Assembly: GCA_964632495.1 (NCBI GenBank)
Contig: CAZWDS010000058.1
Span: 1 to 18,822 of the forward strand
DNA: 18,822 bases
From: CALKXV01 sp964632495
GTDB taxonomy: Bacteria > Pseudomonadota > Alphaproteobacteria > Rhodobacterales > Rhodobacteraceae
Direction: 5' to 3'
Both the position numbers and the translations under genes were made by a program. Shown in pieces: positions 7,051-14,224 of the stretch (position 1 is its first letter; each line of letters opens with the position of its first letter). Below the pieces are notes generated by a model that saw only the letters and a list, made by a program, of their open reading frames with translations, did not search any database and was not told the DNA's origin.

Positions 7051-8262
7051 ATGCACCGCGTTGTCATCACCGGAGCCGGGACGATCAATCCCTTGGGTCA
7101 TTCCGTCGCGGCAACTCAAGAGGCGATGCGCGAAGGCCGTTGCGGCATTGGCGATCTGGACATCCGCGATGTGGACCGTCTGTCGATCAAGATCGGCGGG
7201 CAGGTCAAGGATTATGACGCGGACAGTCGTTTCAACCGCCAGCAACAGGCGCTGTTCGACCGGTTCACCCAATTCACGCTGGTCGCCGCGAAAGAAGCCA
7301 TCGCCCAATCGGGCCTCGAATTCACCGGCCATTTCGCGGGCGAAGCGGGCGTGGTTCTGGGCACTTCGGGCGGTGGTCTGAACACGCAGGACGAAAACTA
7401 CCGCGCGGTCTATGAAGAAGGCAAAAACCGCGTCCATCCCTTCATCGTGCCGAAACTGATGAACAACGCCGCCGCCAGCCATGTCTCGATGACCTACAAT
7501 CTGAAAGGTCCGTCCTTCACTGTGGCCACGGCCTGTGCCTCGTCAAACCACGCCATGGGCCAGGCTTTCTGGTTGATCCGGGGCGGTGCGGCCAAGGCGA
7601 TGATCACGGGTGGCTCGGAAAGCATGTTGTGCTTTGGCGGCGTGAAGGCGTGGGAAGGTCTGCGCGTCATGTCAAAAGACGCCTGTCGTCCGTTTAGCGC
7701 CAACCGCAACGGCATGGTGCAGGGCGAAGGTGCGGGTGTTTTTGTGTTCGAGGAATACGAACACGCCAAGAAACGCGGCGCAAACATTCTGGCCGAAGTC
7801 GTGGGCTTTTCCATGACCTCCGACGCCGCCGACATCGTGATGCCGTCCCAACAAGGCGCCGCACGTGCGATTTCGGGGGCCTTGGAAGACGCCAAGATCA
7901 ACGCCGAACAAGTCGGTTACATCAACGCCCATGGCACCGGTACGGCCGCCAATGACAAGACGGAATGTGCGGCGGTTTCAAACGTCTTTGGCCAGCACGC
8001 GAACGAGGTTCTGATCTCGTCCACCAAATCCATGCACGGCCACCTGATCGGCGGTACGGGCGCTGTGGAACTCCTTGCCTGCCTCATGGCCCTGAAAGAC
8101 GGTATCATCGCCCCCACCATCGGCTATCAAGAACCCGACCCGGAATGTGCGCTGGACGTGGTGCCGAATGAAGCGCGCGAGGCGCAGGTTGAATACACTC
8201 TGTCGAACGCTTTTGCTTTTGGTGGTTTGAACGCGGTCTTGGCGCTGAAAAAGGCGGACTAG
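7051..8262 (+). CDS. Beta-ketoacyl-ACP synthase, KAS II (FabF) type
   Basis: This 403-residue thiolase-fold condensing enzyme elongates acyl-ACP with malonyl-ACP. The Cys-His-His triad is complete: C162 in TVATACASSNHA, H294 in NAHGTGT, and H331 in the STKSMHGHLIGGTGAVE motif, which also has the conserved K326. The C-terminal SNAFAFGGLNAVLAL is typical of the family. The second Gly-rich stretch and length fit FabF more than FabB. It begins 3 nt after the ACP stop, so translation is probably coupled. Housekeeping fabF normally sits in the fabD-fabG-acpP-fabF cluster. This copy with its own ACP and an lpxD-like gene suggests a dedicated elongation branch, for example for an envelope lipid. The product chain length cannot be told from the sequence. 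It ends 9 nt before the convergent secreted-protein gene. Confidence 0.9.
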   Translation: MHRVVITGAGTINPLGHSVAATQEAMREGRCGIGDLDIRDVDRLSIKIGGQVKDYDADSRFNRQQQALFDRFTQFTLVAAKEAIAQSGLEFTGHFAGEAGVVLGTSGGGLNTQDENYRAVYEEGKNRVHPFIVPKLMNNAAASHVSMTYNLKGPSFTVATACASSNHAMGQAFWLIRGGAAKAMITGGSESMLCFGGVKAWEGLRVMSKDACRPFSANRNGMVQGEGAGVFVFEEYEHAKKRGANILAEVVGFSMTSDAADIVMPSQQGAARAISGALEDAKINAEQVGYINAHGTGTAANDKTECAAVSNVFGQHANEVLISSTKSMHGHLIGGTGAVELLACLMALKDGIIAPTIGYQEPDPECALDVVPNEAREAQVEYTLSNAFAFGGLNAVLALKKAD

Positions 8263-8271
8263 GTCGGGGCG

Positions 8272-8940
8272 TCAGGTCGTGGACGAAAGCGGGTCGAGAA
8301 ACCCGTGGATATCTCGGATCATCCCTGAAATCGCCGCGCCTGCTGTTTCAGGAGCGGCCAAAATCGCGGCCTCAATCGTCCAGACGGCACTGGCGAAAAT
8401 CTGGTCGGTGATCGCCAGTACTGGCATCGTGCAAACGTCCGCGTCACAGGTCACGATCAACGGAATGCTCCCGGCGTAGGGCGACTGCAACTGGCAACTT
8501 AAATCGCCTGTGCTGTCAGGAACAACACACAGAAAATCAGCGCCTTGCGTGGAAATGACGCTAGACTTTCCCAACTCCATCCGGTGAGCCTCTGCCTGTT
8601 CCTCGGCCATATCTGCAACGTTCTCTGACGTGGTAAGGCGCAGTTCGTCCAAGGCCAATCCAGTACGTTCAGGATTGTAAAAAACGCGCGTCACAACCGG
8701 GATCGGATTGCCATGCCCATCTTTCGCGATCTGCGGCACCTTTCGGCAGTCCGTGCGCTCGCGCAGCAACAACGGTTGGCCTTCCAGACTTTCGGCGCGA
8801 AAGATCGGCCCGCCCCGATAGATGATCCCGTCGTTGGCTTTCAGTCCAAAATCCACAAACCGGAAAAACTCGGGGCAGCTTTGTGCGCTGGCCTGACCGG
8901 CAAGGATGACAAACAGAAAAAGGGCGATGGCTTTGAACAT
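8272..8940 (-). CDS. Secreted six-cysteine protein of unknown function
   Basis: I do not recognise this family. The 222-residue product begins with a clear Sec signal peptide (MFKAIALFLFVILAGQASA, cleavage before Q20), which decides the ATG at 8940 over an in-frame start 20 codons upstream at 9000. The mature protein is about 200 residues with six cysteines (C22, C65, C138, C149, C165, C170), enough for three disulfides in the periplasm. It has an SCPEFFRFVDFGLK start, a middle region FYNPERTGLALDELRL, and a hydrophobic, alanine-rich end (about 184-208) that could be a helix or weak membrane contact. No catalytic motif is evident. It is 89 nt downstream of the DUF2585 gene on the same strand and ends 9 nt from the ketosynthase. 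The start has no obvious Shine-Dalgarno. Confidence 0.7.
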   Translation of the reverse strand: MFKAIALFLFVILAGQASAQSCPEFFRFVDFGLKANDGIIYRGGPIFRAESLEGQPLLLRERTDCRKVPQIAKDGHGNPIPVVTRVFYNPERTGLALDELRLTTSENVADMAEEQAEAHRMELGKSSVISTQGADFLCVVPDSTGDLSCQLQSPYAGSIPLIVTCDADVCTMPVLAITDQIFASAVWTIEAAILAAPETAGAAISGMIRDIHGFLDPLSSTT

Positions 8941-9029
8941 AGGGACTTTCTGAATAGCGCCCACAGGATAAACGGTTTTCCAAAGCGGCGTGCCAGCCAA
9001 AAGACGGATTTTTCACCAGAACGTGAAGG

Positions 9030-9596
9030 CTAGCCGCCTTGCCACTCCTTCACCGCGTCCAGCGGGTACAAGAGCATCAGCACATTCAACGCCAGCCCGT
9101 CCTTGATGACAATCGCCGTCATCACCTCGAAGCCGATGATCAACAGCACCGTCACCCAAACCGGCAAGACCCGCGCGACTGCAAAGCCTAACCACATCGC
9201 GCCGACATCGGCGACCGAGTTCAAAACGGAATCGCCGTAGTAATCCAGCGAGATCGTGACCGCCCGGTAGCGTTCGATGACGGCGTCCGAGTTTTCAAGG
9301 ATCTCCCACGCGCATTCCACCAACGTGGCAATCGAAAACCGCCAGCCAAGCGGCAGACGCCGCGCGACCAGCCACAAAAGCCCGTAGAACAGGAAGCCGT
9401 GGATGATGTGGCTGAAGGTGTACCAATCGGTGATGTGTTGCGAGTTTTCAGAACTGAACCGTACCCCGTGCCAGAATTTCACGTAACCGCAGGTGCAGAT
9501 CAACTCGCGGCCCACCCACCAAAGCCAAATCGCCGTGGCCAGAAGGATCACGCCGCCAAGGATGTAGGGCAGGCGAGACTCGGGGCGGGTGTCCAT
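9030..9596 (-). CDS. DUF2585 / UPF0314 integral membrane protein
   Basis: This 188-residue membrane protein matches the alphaproteobacterial DUF2585 (UPF0314) family, whose function is unknown to me. Predicted membrane segments are at about residues 10-29, 62-79 and 134-163, with shorter hydrophobic stretches between. Conserved-looking polar motifs are ICTCGYVKFWHG (33-44), SSENSQHITDWYTFSHIIHG (about 48-67), ECAWEILENSDAVIERYR (about 93-110) and DYYGDSVLNSVADVGAM (about 117-133). The many charged and histidine residues at membrane borders suggest an enzyme or binding site. The ATG overlaps the stop of the Fur/Mur-type regulator by one base (TGATG), so the two genes are coupled. That may point to a link with metal homeostasis, but this is only inference. 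Confidence 0.82.
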   Translation of the reverse strand: MDTRPESRLPYILGGVILLATAIWLWWVGRELICTCGYVKFWHGVRFSSENSQHITDWYTFSHIIHGFLFYGLLWLVARRLPLGWRFSIATLVECAWEILENSDAVIERYRAVTISLDYYGDSVLNSVADVGAMWLGFAVARVLPVWVTVLLIIGFEVMTAIVIKDGLALNVLMLLYPLDAVKEWQGG

Positions 9597-10015
9597 CAGG
9601 ATTTGGTCCGGTCGGTTTTCACGCCATAAAGTTCCAGCCGATGGCCTTTCAATTCGTAGCCAAGCTTGGCGGCGATACGTTCCTGCAAGGCTTCGATGTC
9701 TTCATCGACAAACTCGATCACCTCGCCCGAGTTCAGATCGATCAGGTGGTCGTGGTGTTCGCGTTCGGCGTCTTCGTAGCGCGCGCGTCCATCGCCAAAT
9801 TCCAGCTTTTCCAGAATGCCGGCTTCTTCGAACAGTTTGACGGTGCGATAAACCGTGGCCAGCGAAATGCCCGCATCCAAGGCCGACGCGCGGGCATATA
9901 AATCTTCGACATCCGGGTGATCCTCGGCATCTTCCAGCACTGTCGCAATGGTGCGCCGTTGCCCGGTCATGCGCAGGCCCTTGGCCTCGCACCGCTGGAT
10001 GATTGTGTCTGACAT
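9596..10015 (-). CDS. fur: Fur-family metal-responsive repressor (Fur/Mur type)
   Basis: This 139-residue DNA-binding regulator has a winged-helix N-terminal domain (about 1-82, recognition region SLATVYRTVKLFEEAG at 51-66) and a dimerisation/metal domain with HHDH at 87-90, E101 and H125 (GHRLELYG). The CxxC pairs for a structural zinc found in E. coli Fur are absent; the only cysteine is C9. That pattern, and HLIDL in place of HLIC, fits the alphaproteobacterial Fur/Mur branch, which often responds to manganese. Zur and PerR seem less likely, and Irr is less likely because its usual heme-binding signature is not seen. AGGCAGGA precedes the ATG. It is the first gene of a short - strand unit, starting 58 nt after the PhzF gene, with a possible own promoter there. 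The precise metal is inferred from the family. Confidence 0.88.
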   Translation of the reverse strand: MSDTIIQRCEAKGLRMTGQRRTIATVLEDAEDHPDVEDLYARASALDAGISLATVYRTVKLFEEAGILEKLEFGDGRARYEDAEREHHDHLIDLNSGEVIEFVDEDIEALQERIAAKLGYELKGHRLELYGVKTDRTKS

Positions 10016-10041
10016 GTCCTGCCTTCTCCGCCCTGCTGGAA

Positions 10042-10070
10042 ATTCTAAGGGATGAACGCGCGAAGGAAAA
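10042..10070 (-). promoter_or_regulatory. Possible promoter of the Fur-family regulator gene
   Basis: On the - strand, TTTTCC (10070-10065) and TAGAAT (10047-10042) are separated by 17 bases, and the -10 lies about 26 nt before the ATG at 10015. The -10 matches five of six consensus bases; the -35 is weak. The spot between two co-directional genes is sensible, but this is a pattern match only. Confidence 0.3.
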
Positions 10071-10073
10071 CCC

Positions 10074-10925
10074 TCAGAGCATCAGGCGGCCTTCCATCAC
10101 CTTCACGGCACTGCCTTCGATGGCAACGGCAACGGGTTTGCCATTGTCCACAGTCACCTCGGCAGCGATCTGGCTGGGCCGCCCCATGGCGACCCCTTGG
10201 CTGATCGCGAAACTTTGCGAGCGCCCGTCCAGCTGACCCAAGTACGCCGCCAAGGCCGCCGAGGCACTGCCAGTGGCCGGGTCTTCGGGGATGCCCGACA
10301 GGGGCGAGAACATGCGCGCTTCGATCTTTGCACCGTCGCGGACATAAAGAAAAATCCCGAAGCGCACGGCCCCTTCCGGTTTCGCAGCATGAAAGGCATC
10401 CAGCACGCCATGGGCAGACGTCAGATCATTCAACGTCGCCAATTCCACCAGCACGAAGTTCGTTCCCAACCCGGCCAATACCGGAGCATGGTTGTTTGTG
10501 CGGATCGCGGCTTCGGGCAAGCCCAGACAGGTCGCAATCATGGCGGGCGAGGGGGCGTCTTCGACGGCCAGCGGCACGCGCGTAACAAAACGCGCCCGGT
10601 TCCCGGTGATCTCAACCGGGATTGGGCCGACGCCCAGTTCCAACACCAAGCTCTCTGAAACCAGACCCAGATCGCGCAGCGCCAGAGCCGTTCCCACGGT
10701 CGGGTGCCCGGCAAACATCAACTCGGTCCCCGGTGTGAAAATCCGCACCTTCGCGTCGCCACCGTTTTCCGCCGGATAGACAAAGGTGGTTTCGGACAGG
10801 TTGAATTCTTTGGTGATGGGTAGCAGTTGATCTTCGGACAAGTCACGGGCGTCCGGGATCACGGCCAATGGGTTACCGCCAAAGGCCTGATCGGTGAAGA
10901 CGTCGTAGACGACATAGTCGGTCAT
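10074..10925 (-). CDS. PhzF-family isomerase-like protein
   Basis: This 283-residue protein belongs to the PhzF (phenazine biosynthesis-like) family, a diaminopimelate-epimerase fold. Key features are NPLAV at 18-22, NLSET with the catalytic E45 typical of PhzF at the expected place, FAGHPTVGTA at 71-80, and a C-terminal PEDPATGSASAALAAYL. Most bacterial members outside phenazine clusters have unknown substrates, and no phz genes are visible here, so a phenazine role is unlikely. The frame extends four codons further to a TTG at 10937, but ATG 10925 has GGAG 6 nt before it and forms an ATGA overlap with the upstream ankyrin/Kelch gene. It is the last gene of the antiporter unit. The adjacent partner gives no substrate clue. 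Confidence 0.9.
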   Translation of the reverse strand: MTDYVVYDVFTDQAFGGNPLAVIPDARDLSEDQLLPITKEFNLSETTFVYPAENGGDAKVRIFTPGTELMFAGHPTVGTALALRDLGLVSESLVLELGVGPIPVEITGNRARFVTRVPLAVEDAPSPAMIATCLGLPEAAIRTNNHAPVLAGLGTNFVLVELATLNDLTSAHGVLDAFHAAKPEGAVRFGIFLYVRDGAKIEARMFSPLSGIPEDPATGSASAALAAYLGQLDGRSQSFAISQGVAMGRPSQIAAEVTVDNGKPVAVAIEGSAVKVMEGRLML

Positions 10926-11998
10926 GATCTGCTCCAAATCATCGTTGTCAGTTCAAGGGTGAATGTCTCGGTGTTGTCGCGGTATCCGGGTTCGGTCTTG
11001 CCGCCCGTTACGACAATTTGATCCCCGTCCAATTCGGCGTCATGACGGTTGATCCAGCCGGGATTGTCGCCTGTGGTGTCAACCGGCGTGATTCTGAAAT
11101 CCGCAAGGTCCAGCCGCAACACTTGCGTCACCCCTTCCACGCGCTTGTCCGGATAGCCAAGCGATCCGATCAGCAGGATATGGTCACCCAGCAAAGTGGC
11201 GCTGTGGAAATCCGTGGGCGGAAAGACGTCGGCGGGGTAGATGTAATGTTCCACGCCGCCCTTGCCGTCCAGCACCGTCACATCGGCATAGATGCAAAAG
11301 TCTGCATCATAGGAATCTTCGTGTTCGCCCGCGATCAGCACAAGACGTCCATCTGGCAACCACGTTGCACTTTGGCCGAAACGGTCGAAGGACCAGACGG
11401 GAACGCCGGGCCGGTTGTAGTCGCGCTTGCCCATGATCTCGGCTTCGGCGGCATAGCCCGAGCGGAAGGTCCGGATCTGTTCGCGCCAGAAATCGGGCAG
11501 ATAGACTTCGGGGTTCGCTGTGCCCGCGCGCGCCGTGCCGTGACGATTGAAAGCCTCGGGCGTGATGGTGGTTTCCGGGATCAGGTCTGCGCCAAGGGCG
11601 ATGGCGCGTTCGTTCGGGTCGGAGTAGCTGTCGAACTTGAACGGATCAAAGCCCTTTGACACCATCAACCGGATCGTTTCAGGCTCCAACATGCAATCTG
11701 CCAGAGTGAGAATGCCATGTTCATCTGGATCGGGACGCATGTCCTTTGGCAACAATCGGCTCGCCCATTTGGTCAGACGTCCGGTCACAAGCGGCCCCAT
11801 ATCCCAGATCGCATTCATGTTGCCCCCGTGTTCAATCAACAAACGCAGCGCTTTACCGCCACCTGCTTCGAACATGGCAGGCTTGCCATCCTCATCCCGG
11901 GCATTCGGATCGGCCCCGGCTTTTAACAGCGCTGGCAGATCGGCCTCGGCCGTGTCCGACGCCAAACAATCGAACAGGGCGCGCGTCAGATCGTCCAT
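10922..11998 (-). CDS. Ankyrin-repeat plus Kelch-like beta-propeller protein
   Basis: This 358-residue protein seems to join two interaction folds. The N-terminal 17-66 region reads as about one and a half ankyrin repeats (ALLKAGADPNARDEDGKPAMFEA, then LRLLIEHGGNMNA), and MVSKGFDPF at 112-120 may be a further one. The C-terminal 203-356 region has Kelch-like blades (ATWLPDGRLVLIAGE, HSATLLGDHILLIGSLGY, HDAELDGDQIVVTGGK), with a linker containing FWREQIRTFRSGYAA at 170-184. There is no signal peptide. A longer in-frame reading runs back to 12175 inside the antiporter gene, but ATG 11998 overlaps the antiporter stop as TGATG and begins a plausible protein. It is sandwiched between the antiporter and the PhzF gene in one unit. 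I do not know its function; protein binding, perhaps at the membrane, is a guess. Confidence 0.82.
   Translation of the reverse strand: MDDLTRALFDCLASDTAEADLPALLKAGADPNARDEDGKPAMFEAGGGKALRLLIEHGGNMNAIWDMGPLVTGRLTKWASRLLPKDMRPDPDEHGILTLADCMLEPETIRLMVSKGFDPFKFDSYSDPNERAIALGADLIPETTITPEAFNRHGTARAGTANPEVYLPDFWREQIRTFRSGYAAEAEIMGKRDYNRPGVPVWSFDRFGQSATWLPDGRLVLIAGEHEDSYDADFCIYADVTVLDGKGGVEHYIYPADVFPPTDFHSATLLGDHILLIGSLGYPDKRVEGVTQVLRLDLADFRITPVDTTGDNPGWINRHDAELDGDQIVVTGGKTEPGYRDNTETFTLELTTMIWSRS
10932..10935 (-). promoter_or_regulatory. Ribosome binding site that decides the PhzF start
   Basis: GGAG on the - strand lies 6 nt before the ATG at 10925 and within the end of the ankyrin/Kelch gene. The alternative TTG start at 10937 overlaps this site and would make it useless. 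Confidence 0.65.
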
Positions 11999-13245
11999 CA
12001 CACCAAATCCGGTTCCCGTCCCAGACGGTTTGCCAGACGTGCGACGGTCAGGCCCTGCACCACGATGGAAAAGATCACCACCATATAGGTCGCCGTCAGG
12101 ATCAGTGGCGTCCATTCCCCGTCCGGCAAACTCAGAGCCAGCGCGACCGAGATGCCGCCCTTCAATCCGCCCCATGTCATGATCGGGATCACCCCGGGAG
12201 AGAAGGTGCGGAACGGGCGCAACACCAGCACGGGCACAGCCACGGCTGCGAGGCGCGCGAACAGCGCCAAGGCGATGGCGGCCAGACCCGTTTGGAAGGC
12301 GTCCATTGAAAAGGTCACGGCAAACACCTCGATCCCGATCAGAAGGAACAAAACCGCGTTCAGGATTTCGTCAATCAGCTTCCAAAAGGCATCGACGTAT
12401 TTGCGGGTCTCATCGCTCATCCCCTTGGCCGCGCCCACGTCGCCGATCAAAAGGCCTGCGCAGACCGCCATGATGGGCGCCGAGAAATGCAGCCAGACCG
12501 CCAGTTGATAGCCGCCAAAAGCCAGCGCCAGCGTCAACAAAACCTCAAGCGAATAATCGTCGATCCGCCGCATCAACCGGAAGGTCAGCCAACCCAAAAC
12601 GATGCCCAGAACGGCCCCGCCAACCGCTTCCTGAAAGAACAGCGTCGCCGCACCGGACAATCCGCTGCCGTGATCGTCGCCGTGGGGAAAGGCCAATCCG
12701 ACCAGCACCAGAAACACCACATAGCCCACGCCATCGTTGAACAGGCTTTCGCCCGCGATCTTGGTTTCCAGCGTCTTCGGCAAGCTCGCCTCGCGTAAAA
12801 CGCCCAGTACTGCCACCGGATCGGTTGGCGAAATCAACGCGCCAAAGACCAGCGCAATCAAGATCGGCATGCCCGTCAGCCACGAGAACCCGACGCCCAC
12901 GATCACCGTCGATAGGGCAATGCCAAGCGTTGCCATCAAGGCCACCAGTCGCCACTCCGCCCGAAGGTCGGACAATTTGACGTGCAGCGCGCCCGCAAAC
13001 AGCAACAGCCCCAACATGCCTTCCAACAACGCATCCGAAAACGCGATACCCCCGACCAGGGATCGCACCTGATCGTCCACGTTGAAGCCCTGCACCAAGA
13101 GGTCCAGTCCAAGGATCGCCAGTGACGCCGCCAAAGACACCACAAGGATCCCGATGGCCGAAGGGAGTTTCAGGAACAGATAGTTGATGGCTCCGAAAAG
13201 CGCCGCCAACACGATGAGAAGCGAGGTGAGTTGTAAAAGGTCCAT
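11998..13245 (-). CDS. CPA1-family Na+/H+ antiporter (NhaP type)
   Basis: This 415-residue membrane protein should exchange Na+ (or K+) for H+ across the inner membrane. It has about 11-13 hydrophobic segments and the CPA1 hallmarks ALISPTDPVAVLG at 137-149 and GESLFNDGVGYVVF at 165-178, with N170-D171 as the ion-binding pair. The RLxxD-type region and an FLLIGIEV segment near 305 are also typical, as is the late GGLKGGISVALALSLP stretch. The frame is open back to 13356, but MDLLQLTSLLIVLAALFGAINYLF is the usual N-terminus, so ATG 13245 was chosen, although no clear Shine-Dalgarno was found. It is the first gene of a three-gene unit with the ankyrin/Kelch and PhzF genes. It is divergent from the EamA transporter. 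Its role in salt or pH tolerance is inferred from the family. Confidence 0.93.
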   Translation of the reverse strand: MDLLQLTSLLIVLAALFGAINYLFLKLPSAIGILVVSLAASLAILGLDLLVQGFNVDDQVRSLVGGIAFSDALLEGMLGLLLFAGALHVKLSDLRAEWRLVALMATLGIALSTVIVGVGFSWLTGMPILIALVFGALISPTDPVAVLGVLREASLPKTLETKIAGESLFNDGVGYVVFLVLVGLAFPHGDDHGSGLSGAATLFFQEAVGGAVLGIVLGWLTFRLMRRIDDYSLEVLLTLALAFGGYQLAVWLHFSAPIMAVCAGLLIGDVGAAKGMSDETRKYVDAFWKLIDEILNAVLFLLIGIEVFAVTFSMDAFQTGLAAIALALFARLAAVAVPVLVLRPFRTFSPGVIPIMTWGGLKGGISVALALSLPDGEWTPLILTATYMVVIFSIVVQGLTVARLANRLGREPDLV

Positions 13246-13336
13246 GGCAGGTGGGTAGCACATCGCGCGGTGTGGGCCAGCGCGTTTTCCACCCATCCCC
13301 ATTGCCACCCTCATCCGCGCCGGATACGCCCAAGGC

Positions 13337-14224
13337 ATGGAAAAGAAAGACCACATCGACAGCTTCGGCGCGCTGGCATTGATCGGGTTTTCGCTGCTTT
13401 TGGCTTTTAATCAGGTGGTGATCGCCGTTGTGAACGAAGGGTTGCAGCCCGTATTCTTTGCAGGGTTGCGATCACTGGGCGCGGTCTTTTGCATGTGGTT
13501 GTGGTTTGTTCTGCGCCGCCGTCCATTGGGGTTAGAGCGCAAGGATTTGTTTTATGGTTGCCTGATGGGGTCTCTTTTTGCGTTTGAATTCATATTGTTA
13601 TTCATCGCACTTGATCTGACCACCGTGTCCCGCACTTCCATTTTGTTTTACACCATGCCTCTCTGGCTGGCCCTGATGGCGCACGTCTTTATCCCGGGCG
13701 AGCGCATCACACCCATGAAAGCCGCAGGCCAGGCCTTGGCGTTTTCCGGCATGGTGATCGCGATCCTTTGGCGGCAAGACGCAGGCGAGGCGTCGTTACT
13801 GGGCGACATACTGGCCGTGCTCGCAGCATTGGGTTGGGCCGGATTGGCTTTTATCGCACGCACCGGGTTGAAAGGCGTGGCGCCGGATCGCCAGTTGTTC
13901 TGGCAGGTGCTGGTCTCGGCCCCGATCCTTTTGGTCGCCGCTTTCGCCTTTGGGCCGTTCATCCGAGACTTGCAACCCATCCACCTCTGGGGCTTGGCGT
14001 TTCAAATCGTCATCATGGTGACGGCGGGCTTTTCGTTCTGGCTCTGGCTGTTGTCGATCTATCCACCCGCCAGCGTCGCCGCCTTCAGCTTTCTTGCGCC
14101 CGTTTTCGGCGTGCTTTTGGGCTGGTGGCTGCTGGACGAACCTTTGGGCGCGCCCATTATCGTCGCCCTTGTTCTGGTTTGTGCAGGGCTGGTGCTGATC
14201 AACCGACCCGCCCGTAAGTCTTAG
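13337..14224 (+). CDS. EamA-family drug/metabolite transporter
   Basis: This 295-residue protein has ten predicted membrane helices arranged as two EamA repeats (about 10-145 and 150-288), the hallmark of the DMT superfamily. Typical pieces are NQVVIAVVNEGLQPVFFAGLRS near the first helices, TTVSRTSILFYTMPLWLAL near residue 96 and FSFLAPVFGVLLGWWLLDEPL near residue 250. Such proteins usually export amino acids or small metabolites, but the substrate cannot be predicted. ATG 13337 is 91 nt from the divergent antiporter start; AAGG at 13332-13335 is a weak ribosome site. Its stop overlaps the stop of the convergent selO gene by four bases. Some stretches (about 13550-13660) are richer in T and A than the neighbours, which hydrophobic codons could explain. 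Confidence 0.92.
   Translation: MEKKDHIDSFGALALIGFSLLLAFNQVVIAVVNEGLQPVFFAGLRSLGAVFCMWLWFVLRRRPLGLERKDLFYGCLMGSLFAFEFILLFIALDLTTVSRTSILFYTMPLWLALMAHVFIPGERITPMKAAGQALAFSGMVIAILWRQDAGEASLLGDILAVLAALGWAGLAFIARTGLKGVAPDRQLFWQVLVSAPILLVAAFAFGPFIRDLQPIHLWGLAFQIVIMVTAGFSFWLWLLSIYPPASVAAFSFLAPVFGVLLGWWLLDEPLGAPIIVALVLVCAGLVLINRPARKS

Noticed and set aside
6556..7482. - strand open frame of 308 codons across lpxD, the ACP and the ketosynthase
   Set aside because: It spans three well-supported + strand genes and has no recognisable domain.
10074..10925. Phenazine biosynthesis
   Set aside because: Only a PhzF-family gene is present, and most members of that family are outside phenazine clusters; no phzA-G neighbours exist here.
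12545..13354. - strand open frame of 269 codons overlapping the antiporter
   Set aside because: It is in a different frame on the same strand as a clear CPA1 antiporter; its Gly/Arg-rich product lacks membrane segments and family motifs.
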